From contig JACRFR010000043.1 of the NCBI GenBank assembly GCA_016212635.1, forward strand, positions 1 through 10,902: a DNA stretch of 10,902 nucleotides. The letters are read 5' to 3'. A model generated the notes under the pieces. It saw nothing but the letters and a program-made list of their open reading frames with translations, had not been told where the DNA came from and did not search any database. The translations under genes were made by a program, and so were the position numbers. Positions 4,820 to 10,902 of the stretch are shown in pieces (the first letter of the stretch is position 1; each line of letters starts with the position of its first letter). Source of the stretch: Candidatus Liptonbacteria bacterium (GTDB lineage: Bacteria; Patescibacteriota; Minisyncoccia; UBA6257; 2-01-FULL-56-20).

Positions 4820-5086
4820 ATGCTTAGTAAACAACTGAAGGCTAGAGTGGCCACCCCGCATCAGCGGCACAAGAGTGATACCGGTTCCGCGGAGGTTCAA
4901 TCCGCCTTACTGTCGCGCCAGATCGAAGAGTTGGCCAAACATTTAAAGCGCCATCCCAAAGACCACCACTCTCGCCGGGGACTGTTAAAAATGGTCAGCC
5001 AGCGCCGAAAGCTCCTGGGCTTTTTGGCCGAGCACGCGCCCGCAACTCACGATAAGCTCGTGAAAAAACTTGGGCTTAAGAAGTAA
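4820..5086 (+). CDS. rpsO: 30S ribosomal protein S15
   Basis: 88 residues, the normal S15 length (about 89). S15 binds the three-way junction of helices 20-22 in 16S rRNA early in 30S assembly. Conserved S15 features are visible: the DTGSAEVQ segment (residues 20-27), the IEELAKHLKRHPKDHHSRRG rRNA-binding stretch, and the C-terminal LLKMVSQRRKLLGFL helix. The TAA stop shares its last A with the next gene's ATG. The start codon follows the predicted transcription start by 3 nt and has no Shine-Dalgarno. First gene of a four-gene operon that ends in the common rpsO-pnp association. Confidence 0.98.
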   Translation: MLSKQLKARVATPHQRHKSDTGSAEVQSALLSRQIEELAKHLKRHPKDHHSRRGLLKMVSQRRKLLGFLAEHAPATHDKLVKKLGLKK

Positions 5087-5646
5087 TGGCAGTTTCACCG
5101 AGTCCTTCCAGTTATCGGAATCAGCGCGTCGGTATTTTTATCGACGTCCAGAACTTGTACCACTCCGCCAAGCACCTGTTCCAAGGACGGGTTAATTACG
5201 CGGAGTTGATCAAGCACGTAGTGGGCGAGCGTCAACCGGTACGCATGTTGGGGTACGTGGTCAAAAGCGCCACCGCCGAGGGCGAAGCGCAATTTTTTGA
5301 GGCCTTGGAGAAAGTCGGCATCGAGCTCCGTTCTAAAGACCTGCAAATATTCGGCGACGGCTCCAAAAAGGCGGACTGGGATGTGGGCCTGGCGGTGGAT
5401 GCCATCCGTATGGCCACCCGCTTGGAGGCCGTAGTTCTGGTCACCGGCGACGGTGACTTTGTGCCGCTGGTGGAGTACTTGAAGTGGAATGCCGGCTGTA
5501 CCGTCGAAGTCGCAGCCTTCAAGCGCAGCGCGTCCATTAAGCTCCAGGAGGCCGCGGACCGCTTTATTGATCTGGCCGAAATACCGCGGCTGATCATCCG
5601 CAGCGCCCGCGCCGCCACTGCCCGTCGTTATACTAATCCAACATAA
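5086..5646 (+). CDS. NYN-domain (LabA/DUF88-like) putative ribonuclease
   Basis: 186 residues with the NYN/PIN-like fold, a family of metal-dependent RNases. Acidic and polar active-site candidates are in the expected order: D20 and N23 in GIFIDVQNL, D97, D99 and D105 in KKADWDVGLAVDAI, and D122 and D124 in VTGDGDFVPL. A short unstructured N-terminus precedes the first strand, and an Arg/Ala-rich tail follows about residue 166. The ATG overlaps the rpsO stop (TAATG), which suggests translational coupling. The gene sits between rpsO and pnp, so a role in RNA turnover or ribosome-linked RNA processing is a reasonable inference. The substrate is unknown. Confidence 0.88.
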   Translation: MAVSPSPSSYRNQRVGIFIDVQNLYHSAKHLFQGRVNYAELIKHVVGERQPVRMLGYVVKSATAEGEAQFFEALEKVGIELRSKDLQIFGDGSKKADWDVGLAVDAIRMATRLEAVVLVTGDGDFVPLVEYLKWNAGCTVEVAAFKRSASIKLQEAADRFIDLAEIPRLIIRSARAATARRYTNPT

Positions 5647-5650
5647 GATC

Positions 5651-7744
5651 ATGCCTATCATTCGCAAACAATATCAAACCACCGTCGGCGGCAAGGAGCT
5701 GGTTCTGGAGATCTCCAATCTGGCCGGACAAGCCAACGCCGCCGTGCTCGCTCACTACGGGGAAACTGTAGTTTTGGTCACGGTGGTGATGCCGTCCAAA
5801 GAAGCCGCCACCGACTACCTGCCGCTCAAAGTGGATTATGAAGAAAGATTCTACGCCGCCGGCAAGATCATCGGCAGCCGCTTTATCCGCCGAGAAGGCC
5901 GGCCTTCCGAAGAGGCCATCCTGGCGGGCCGCATGGTCGACCGGGTTATTCGTCCGTTGTTCGACCACCGCATCCGCCGCGAGATCCAAGTGGTGGTTAC
6001 CGTGCTGGCTATCGATGAAGAAAATGATCCGGACTTTTTGGGATTGATCGCCGCTTCCACCGCGCTGGGTATTTCCAACGTGCCCTGGAACGGCCCGGTG
6101 GCGGGCGTACGGATCGCCGGACTGAACGGCCAGATCGTGATCAGCCCCAACAATTCGGATATGGCCAAGCCGGAGTGCGCCTTCGAAGCTTTTGTGGCCG
6201 GTCCCCGCGACCAAATAAATATGGTGGAACTCGGCGGCCGGGAGGTGGCCGAGCAAATAGTGGCGGACGCGTTCCAAGCCGCCCAGAAAGAGATCAACGC
6301 GCTGATCGCTTTCCAGGATAAAATTATCGCGGAAGCGGGTCGTCCGAAAACGGCGGTGGCGCCGGCAGAACCGGAGCCGGCGCTTTTGGCCGCGACTCGG
6401 GAATTCCTTGCTTCTCGGCTGGAGGGGGCGGTTTATCGCAAAGATAAGACCGACCAACATGCGGCGCTAGACGTCCTACGCGCGGAATTGCTCGCGCATC
6501 TGGCCACTCTGCCCGAACTCGGAACGATCGATTCTAAAAAGGTAGGCGGCATCTGGGAGGACGAAATTGATGCTTTGGTGCATCGCGGCGTTTCCGAATC
6601 GGACCGGCGGCCGGACGGCCGGCGGCTGGATGAGGTTCGGGAACTGGCCGGAGAGGTCGGTTTGTTCGCTCGCACTCATGGCTCGGCCATTTTTGCGCGG
6701 GGTACAACCCAGGCTCTGGCGGTTACCACCCTGGCTGCCCCCGGTTCCGAGCAGTTGATCGAGACCATGGAAACCACCGGCAAGCGGCGTTTTATGCTGC
6801 ATTATAACTTCCCGCCCTACTCCGTAGGAGAAACAGGGATGTTCCGGGGACCCGGTCGGCGCGAGATCGGCCACGGCGCCCTGGCCCGCAAAGCCATCGA
6901 GCCGCTCATCCCCTCCCAAGAAGAGTTCCCGTACACCATCCGGGTTGTCTCCGAGATCTTGTCTTCCAACGGATCGTCTTCCATGGCCACAGTTTGCGCC
7001 TCGATCCTGTCGCTCATGGATGCCGGCGTACCGATCAAGAAACCGGCGGTGGGAATCTCCATGGGCCTGATAGCCGACGGCGAGAAATACAAGATCTTGA
7101 CCGACATCCAGGGCCCGGAGGACTTTTACGGCGACATGGACTTCAAGGTGGCCGGCACTAAGGACGGCATCACCGCCATTCAGCTCGACACCAAAGTGAC
7201 CGGCATCAGCCTGGCAGTGGTCCGCGATGCCCTGGCCCAAGCCCGGACTGCCCGATCGCACATCTTGGACTTCCTGGCAACGGTCTTGGCGGGACCTCGT
7301 CCGCAGATCTCGCCCCGAGCCCCGGCGGTTTATCAACTGACCATCAACCCGGAAAAAATCGGCGCCTTGATCGGTCCCGGCGGCAAGATAATCAACGGGC
7401 TGATCAAGAAGTACGAACTGGCAACCATCGACGTGGAGGATGACGGACGAGTCTACGTGGCCGGCTCGGATCAGGGCAAGGCCACCGCCGCGGTGGAAGA
7501 GATCCGGGCGCTGACTCGGGACTTCACCGTGGGCGAAGTGATCTCCGGCGAGGTGCTCAAAATTTTAGATTTCGGCGCGATCATAAATCTGGGCGGCGGA
7601 CGCGATGGCATGGTGCACGTTTCGGAACTCAAAAATGGTTACACCAAGAGCGTGAGCGAGGTGTTAAAGGTGGGTGATTTCGTGCAGGCCAAGATCATCC
7701 GCGTGGAAGACGGTAAGATCGGATTGTCAATTAAACAACTTTAA
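5651..7744 (+). CDS. pnp: Polynucleotide phosphorylase
   Basis: A 697-residue 3'-5' phosphorolytic exoribonuclease, near the usual 700-710. Domains in order: first RNase PH domain (about 10-215), all-helical linker (about 235-310), catalytic second RNase PH domain (from RPDGRR near 320 to about 540), KH domain (IGALIGPGGKII, GPGG at 575-578) and S1 domain (about 628-695, containing DGMVHVSEL). D491 and D497 in EDFYGDMDFK align with the E. coli catalytic aspartates D486 and D492. The phosphate-site region is present around FRGPGRREIGHG. It starts 4 nt after the NYN gene without a Shine-Dalgarno. It ends soon after S1 with no long tail, so an RNase E scaffold is not suggested. Confidence 0.98.
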   Translation: MPIIRKQYQTTVGGKELVLEISNLAGQANAAVLAHYGETVVLVTVVMPSKEAATDYLPLKVDYEERFYAAGKIIGSRFIRREGRPSEEAILAGRMVDRVIRPLFDHRIRREIQVVVTVLAIDEENDPDFLGLIAASTALGISNVPWNGPVAGVRIAGLNGQIVISPNNSDMAKPECAFEAFVAGPRDQINMVELGGREVAEQIVADAFQAAQKEINALIAFQDKIIAEAGRPKTAVAPAEPEPALLAATREFLASRLEGAVYRKDKTDQHAALDVLRAELLAHLATLPELGTIDSKKVGGIWEDEIDALVHRGVSESDRRPDGRRLDEVRELAGEVGLFARTHGSAIFARGTTQALAVTTLAAPGSEQLIETMETTGKRRFMLHYNFPPYSVGETGMFRGPGRREIGHGALARKAIEPLIPSQEEFPYTIRVVSEILSSNGSSSMATVCASILSLMDAGVPIKKPAVGISMGLIADGEKYKILTDIQGPEDFYGDMDFKVAGTKDGITAIQLDTKVTGISLAVVRDALAQARTARSHILDFLATVLAGPRPQISPRAPAVYQLTINPEKIGALIGPGGKIINGLIKKYELATIDVEDDGRVYVAGSDQGKATAAVEEIRALTRDFTVGEVISGEVLKILDFGAIINLGGGRDGMVHVSELKNGYTKSVSEVLKVGDFVQAKIIRVEDGKIGLSIKQL

Positions 7745-7746
7745 CC

Positions 7747-8109
7747 ATGGGCGACCCCGCACCCAGCCAAACTCCCTCCGAACTTTGGGGCATCCCGACC
7801 AGTAATGCGCCCGAGGACCAGCAAACTCTGGCTCAAAAGACCACGGCCCACATTCCCCCGCCACCCTCGGAGGTTACCGTCCGCACTATGGCCTCCGACC
7901 TGCACTCTATGGCCCAAACCGGAGGCAATCGCCCCCGACCCAAGTCGGTGGCTTTTCAAACCGCGGCGGTTCCTCAAACCGGGGCCAGCCTGGTCACTCG
8001 ACCGGATCACCCTAATCGTTTACTCGGTTTGGTTTTAGCCGTTCTAGGCGCGATCGTGGTGGTCGCGCTGGCAGTTTTCTTTTTGCTCCGCGCTAAAAGC
8101 ATTCCTTAA
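7747..8109 (+). CDS. Small proline-rich protein with a C-terminal membrane anchor
   Basis: 120 residues, function unknown. The first 90 are polar and Pro/Gln/Thr-rich (PPPP at 37-40) with a conserved-looking segment SEVTVRTMASDLHSMAQTGG (41-60). A single hydrophobic helix spans about 92-115 and ends in a short positively charged tail (RAKSIP). No N-terminal signal peptide is seen, so a tail-anchored, cytoplasm-facing protein is likely. I recall a similar 'RTM.SDl....GG' segment in many small CPR proteins, but I cannot check this here. It begins 2 nt after the pnp stop, so it is almost certainly co-transcribed. It might tether an RNA-decay activity to the membrane, but that is speculation. Confidence 0.75.
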   Translation: MGDPAPSQTPSELWGIPTSNAPEDQQTLAQKTTAHIPPPPSEVTVRTMASDLHSMAQTGGNRPRPKSVAFQTAAVPQTGASLVTRPDHPNRLLGLVLAVLGAIVVVALAVFFLLRAKSIP

Positions 8110-8136
8110 CCCCGGAGTGGGGAGTGAATTTTTTGA

Positions 8137-8169
8137 GGTCGGGCCTCTAAAATCTCGTGAGGCCCGACC
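8137..8169. terminator. Perfect hairpin between convergent genes, terminator-like
   Basis: GGTCGGGCCTC (8137-8147) and GAGGCCCGACC (8159-8169) form an 11-bp perfect stem with an 11-nt loop, placed between the end of the rpsO-pnp operon (8109) and the end of recA (8180). Position and strength suit a bidirectional transcription stop. Neither strand has a U-tract after the stem: the T6 run lies before it on the plus strand and reads as A on the minus strand. It is therefore not a classical intrinsic terminator and may instead protect 3' ends. Confidence 0.4.
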
Positions 8170-8179
8170 GCGGATGCAA

Positions 8180-10591
8180 TTACTCCGAATCGGCCGCGGC
8201 TTCTCCGGCCACCACGGTTTCCCGGGCGGCCTGGGTGGTCGCTTTTTCAATTTCCCTCAAAAGCTTGGTCTCGGCCTTGAGCTTCTCCCGAACATTATCG
8301 AAGCCACTGCCCAATTTTTCGCCCCGGAAGCTGTAACTGGCTCCGGACTTAGCCACCACTCCGTACTTTATCCCGGCGTTTAAGACATCGGCTTCGTAGG
8401 AAATGCCGGTGCCGTACAAGATATCGAATTCCGCTATCCGGAAGGGCGGGGCGACTTTATTTTTAACCACCTTGGCCCGGGTTCGGCTGCCAACCACTTC
8501 TTCCCCCTTCTTGATCTGCGCGATCCGCCGGATATCCAGCCGCACCGAGGCGTAAAATTTCAACGCCTTGCCGCCGGGCGTGGTTTCGGGATTGCCGAAG
8601 AACACGCCGATCTGCATCCGGATCTGGTTGGTGAAAATTATCAGTGTCTGGCTCCGTGCCGCAATGGCGGTTAATTTGCGCAGGGCCTGGGACATCATCC
8701 GCGCCTGGAGTCCCATGTACTGCGCGCCCATTTCTCCTTCGATCTCCGCCTTGGGCGTCAAGGCCGCCACTGAATCGATCACGATAACAGAGATGATTCC
8801 CGACCGCACCAGGGATTCCAGAATATTCAGCGCTTCCTCGCCATTGTCCGGCTGGGAAATAAGCAGGTCCTTGATGTTCACCCCGATGCGCTTGGCATAC
8901 TCCGGATCCAAGGCGTGCTCCGCGTCAATGAAAGCCGCCCGTCCGCCCTGCTTTTGTGCTTCCGCCACCACGTGTAATGCCAGCGTGGTATTATGATTAA
9001 CAAACCCATTGGCGAAAAACGTCGCCCCTTTAGGCACAGTGAAATCAACAACATGGGCCAGAGAATTGACCACGGCTTTTACCTTGTCATAAAAGAAATT
9101 CAATTCTTGAAGTTTCTCAAGATGTTGATACTCGGGCAAATTCCGACCCATTCGGAAATGGGACAATATTCTGTCGAGACGGGCGTAGCTAATCCGCACC
9201 TCTCGCCCCCGTGGAGCTGGCAAATAGTCATACGCCAATTTCCAGTCTTTGCGATTGGTTTTCCGAACAGCGGCGCCAAACTTATCGAAAAACGCGTTGA
9301 AAGTCTTGTTTATATTTGGGACTACGTCCACGTTGGTCTGGGCCATTTTTTTCTTCTCGGTATCGGCTCGCAACAAATTGCCCTTCCGAGCACTTCTAAA
9401 ACCAATCTGTTCCAGGAAAATCTTTTTGTCTCTTTGCCCGTCAATATATAGGTAATGGTACGGGTTTCCCTTTGTAATTCGAATCTTATGAGCCGCCACG
9501 ATCCCAAAATTCAACAGAACAACTTGAAGTTGCTGCGCCAACTTCTCAGATTTCGTGCAGTACTCAATAGTTGCTCTGCTGAAACATCCGTCACATTCGT
9601 ACAGAGCCGACAAAAAGGCGGAAACGATTTCTCGGGGCGAACACAAAATACTCCAGGGAATTTCTTTACTACCAGCGCTAGCCCAACCAAGCCCGAGATA
9701 TTCCAGGAACGCCCGCGCCCGCGCATTGTGGATAACTAATCTGGCAGTTGCCCGAGTCCGCTTATCTCTGGTAATTCTTGGCTTCTCTCCAAAAACAAGC
9801 TCACAAATTTTAGTGAAATCATTTGTCGTTTCGAGGTCGCCCGAGGTAAGTTGTATATTGTTTCGGTTTAGGCCAGTTTTCGTTGTCGTCCCATCGCCGA
9901 CTAGATACCCCAGAAGTAACGCCAATTCGCGAGTAATCGTTCCGGGGATCACAAACGGCTTGCCATTCATGTTCTGTTTCTTCTTTAGATATTCGAATTT
10001 ACTCAGGTCCGCTCCTCTCCCGAAGTACTGCTGGCCTCTTTGAATCGCCACATGATCATCCGCCCGAAGTTCATCTAGGCGCCGCCACAGATAATCCCCC
10101 TCTTTGTCCATCACTCGAATCCGATGATTAGGGGTCCCTTCGATGGAAAACCCGTAATGTGTTCCGATTCTTATGGTTTTTCTTAATCCATCGTTGTAAA
10201 AATGGCCGGTTTTCTCGAAACAATTTTCCGCGTATACGCAGGTTTCGTTTTTCTGAAATCCTGGCAGGGCCAGACGTCCAAAGCGGTCAATCGGTAGCAT
10301 GCCGTGCTCCGAAAAAACAATCGAATCCCTGCTTATACACTTCCCGCTGGACTCCGGTCCGAACACTTCTACTATGCGGCCGCGGGGCAAGCCGCCCACC
10401 CCCAGGGCCAGGTTGAGCGAGAAGGAACCGGTGGGTACCACTGCCACGTCCACTCGGCGCGCCTCCCCTAAACGCATGATCGCCCCCTCTCCGAACTTTT
10501 CCCGAAGATCCGAGAGGAGAGTGTTGAGTTCCGCCTCCCGATCCGCCTTGCCCGTCCCGCTGTCTTTGGTCTTCTTGATGGTATTGGCCAT
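8180..10591 (-). CDS. recA: Recombinase RecA, interrupted by an in-frame intein
   Basis: The precursor is about 803 residues: 84 of N-extein, a 450-residue intein, and 269 of C-extein. Spliced RecA would be about 353 residues, the usual size. The RecA core is intact: Walker A GPESSGK+TT rejoined across the splice, the Walker B region VIVIDSVAAL, the L2/ssDNA-binding region with FTNQIRMQIG and FFGNPETTPGGKALKFY, then the C-terminal domain. RecA drives homologous pairing and strand exchange. The start is chosen at 10591 because the consensus promoter (10599-10626) predicts initiation there; ATGs at 10597 and 10633 are in frame but lie at or upstream of that point. No convincing SOS box is seen. 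Because the intein splits the ATP-binding loop, the unspliced protein should be inactive, which makes RecA activity depend on splicing. Confidence 0.97.
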   Translation of the reverse strand: MANTIKKTKDSGTGKADREAELNTLLSDLREKFGEGAIMRLGEARRVDVAVVPTGSFSLNLALGVGGLPRGRIVEVFGPESSGKCISRDSIVFSEHGMLPIDRFGRLALPGFQKNETCVYAENCFEKTGHFYNDGLRKTIRIGTHYGFSIEGTPNHRIRVMDKEGDYLWRRLDELRADDHVAIQRGQQYFGRGADLSKFEYLKKKQNMNGKPFVIPGTITRELALLLGYLVGDGTTTKTGLNRNNIQLTSGDLETTNDFTKICELVFGEKPRITRDKRTRATARLVIHNARARAFLEYLGLGWASAGSKEIPWSILCSPREIVSAFLSALYECDGCFSRATIEYCTKSEKLAQQLQVVLLNFGIVAAHKIRITKGNPYHYLYIDGQRDKKIFLEQIGFRSARKGNLLRADTEKKKMAQTNVDVVPNINKTFNAFFDKFGAAVRKTNRKDWKLAYDYLPAPRGREVRISYARLDRILSHFRMGRNLPEYQHLEKLQELNFFYDKVKAVVNSLAHVVDFTVPKGATFFANGFVNHNTTLALHVVAEAQKQGGRAAFIDAEHALDPEYAKRIGVNIKDLLISQPDNGEEALNILESLVRSGIISVIVIDSVAALTPKAEIEGEMGAQYMGLQARMMSQALRKLTAIAARSQTLIIFTNQIRMQIGVFFGNPETTPGGKALKFYASVRLDIRRIAQIKKGEEVVGSRTRAKVVKNKVAPPFRIAEFDILYGTGISYEADVLNAGIKYGVVAKSGASYSFRGEKLGSGFDNVREKLKAETKLLREIEKATTQAARETVVAGEAAADSE
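8990..10339 (-). other. RecA intein with LAGLIDADG homing endonuclease
   Basis: 450 residues from C1 (CISRDS) to the terminal HN pair (H449, N450), followed by extein Thr+1, so a standard class 1 splicing arrangement. Block B is IEGTPNHRI, with T69 and H72; block F/G runs VVDFTV through ANGFVNHN. Two LAGLIDADG motifs mark a homing endonuclease: LLGYLVGDG (142-150, D149) and FLSALYECDG (242-251, D250). All splicing and endonuclease residues I can check are present, so both activities look intact. It sits between K and T of GPESSGK/TT. Base composition differs from the host gene: counted G+C is 33% at 9061-9120, 45% at 9361-9420 and 48% at 9841-9900, against 65% in the extein sample 8521-8580. 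This suits horizontal arrival. Confidence 0.95.
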
Positions 10592-10598
10592 GGACATA

Positions 10599-10626
10599 AG
10601 TTTAGAGTGCGGCGGGCGGGTGTCAA
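10599..10626 (-). promoter_or_regulatory. recA promoter predicting a leaderless mRNA
   Basis: Perfect -35 TTGACA (10626-10621), a 16-bp spacer and -10 TAAACT (10604-10599, 4 of 6). Starting 7-8 nt past the -10 puts the first transcribed purine at A10591, which is the A of the ATG of MANTIKK. The ATG at 10597 would then not be transcribed. The -35 lies 8 bp from the edge of the fold-back element at 10634-10756. Confidence 0.6.
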
Positions 10627-10633
10627 TGCACAT

Positions 10634-10756
10634 GGCGCTGTTCGGAAACCACCGATTTTATTGCCCGAGCTTGTCGAGGGCCATGCCATGTACCCGCCAA
10701 AAAGCTACCCTTCGACGGGCTTAGGGAATAACTTTTTGATGTTTCCGAACGGCGCC
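10634..10756. mobile_element. 123-bp MITE-like fold-back element upstream of recA
   Basis: The terminal inverted repeats are 16 bp and match at 15 positions: GGCGCTGTTCGGAAAC (10634-10649) and GTTTCCGAACGGCGCC (10741-10756). The symmetry extends inward, with GCCCGAGCTTGTCGAGGG facing CCCTTCGACGGGCTTAGGG in opposite orientation. It encodes nothing. No adjacent target-site duplication could be confirmed. It could be a non-autonomous transposon remnant or a bacterial interspersed repeat. Confidence 0.6.
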
Positions 10757-10761
10757 AATGC

Positions 10762-10789
10762 GTGACCCGCCTGCACTTTTTGCTACAAT
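10762..10789 (+). promoter_or_regulatory. Likely promoter for a gene beyond the right edge
   Basis: GTGACC (10762-10767, 4 of 6), a 16-bp spacer and an extended -10 TGC-TACAAT (TACAAT 10784-10789, 5 of 6). It points away from recA. Transcription would start near 10796. An ATG at 10832 stays open to the window end for 23 codons, and a second ATG at 10900 follows a TATTAT box at 10885-10890. Neither can be confirmed as a gene start. Confidence 0.45.
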
Positions 10790-10814
10790 CAATAGGTAGG
10801 AAAACTGAATAAAA

Positions 10815-10874
10815 CAAGGCGTTTTCCCCATATGACCACAGTTCCCCACTGTTGTCGCAAAGAAAAACACCTTG
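10815..10874 (+). repeat. Nested inverted repeat in the putative right-hand leader
   Basis: CAAGGCGTTTT (10815-10825) pairs with AAAACACCTTG (10864-10874) at 10 of 11 positions. Inside it, ACAGT (10838-10842) pairs with ACTGT (10848-10852). If transcription starts near 10796, this structure lies in the 5' leader before the ATG at 10900 and would cover the ATG at 10832. It could be a regulatory leader, or one more interspersed palindrome. Confidence 0.4.
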
Positions 10875-10902
10875 CTCGCATGAATATTATACATGAGAAA
10901 TG

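Noticed and set aside
664..8182. Alternative genetic code with TGA as glycine
   Set aside because: All genes read through under the standard code with no in-frame TGA needed. The absence of TGA stops in eight genes is too small a sample to mean much.
8180..10591. recA fused to an unrelated gene or broken by a frameshift
   Set aside because: The frame is continuous, and the extra 450 residues have intein ends, intein blocks and a homing endonuclease.
10597..10660. LexA/SOS box upstream of recA
   Set aside because: No CGAAC-N4-GTTCG or CTG-N10-CAG type site is convincing, and the GAAC present belongs to the fold-back element's terminal repeat.
10832..10902. Partial gene starting at ATG 10832
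   Set aside because: It is open for only 23 codons to the edge, lies inside a hairpin, lacks a Shine-Dalgarno, and its residues match nothing I recognise.

Overview
The window looks like chromosomal DNA from a Candidate Phyla Radiation (Patescibacteria) bacterium, probably of the Parcubacteria type. Three things suggest this: a PaaX-like/Cas2-like winged-helix protein of a kind I associate with these genomes, a small C-terminally anchored protein carrying a 'VRTMASDL...GG' segment, and dense palindromic repeats in the intergenic DNA. This placement is inference. All eight complete coding genes end in TAA or TAG, read cleanly in the standard bacterial code, and none has a recognisable Shine-Dalgarno sequence.

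Layout. Bases 1-82 (minus) hold the first 27 codons of a zinc-ribbon protein that resembles an insertion-sequence transposase, preceded by a hairpin. Bases 83-663 have no convincing gene but contain a compact potential three-way-junction RNA (303-369) and a near-perfect 34-bp palindrome (531-564). A PaaX-like/Cas2-like gene (664-1263, minus) follows, with a second copy of the palindrome in its promoter (1309-1340). Next come a 5' tRNA-Leu fragment and an intact tRNA-Leu(UAG) (1458-1541). A PMT-family mannosyltransferase (1680-3365) carries two in-frame palindromic insertions. A Xer-type tyrosine recombinase (3587-4489, minus) is bracketed by two copies of a 65-bp palindromic repeat.

The centre is an RNA-metabolism operon on the plus strand: rpsO, a NYN-domain nuclease, pnp and a small membrane protein, spaced from a 1-nt overlap to 4 nt. 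It converges on recA (minus, 8180-10591). recA is interrupted by a 450-residue intein with a LAGLIDADG endonuclease, inserted in the Walker A motif between Lys and Thr. Upstream of recA are a consensus promoter that predicts a leaderless mRNA, a 123-bp MITE-like fold-back element, and a divergent promoter leading out of the window.

The main points of interest are the P-loop intein, two DNA-acting protein genes each bracketed by its own pair of palindromic repeats, palindromic elements living in frame inside a membrane enzyme, the NYN nuclease placed between rpsO and pnp, and signs of leaderless, Shine-Dalgarno-free expression.
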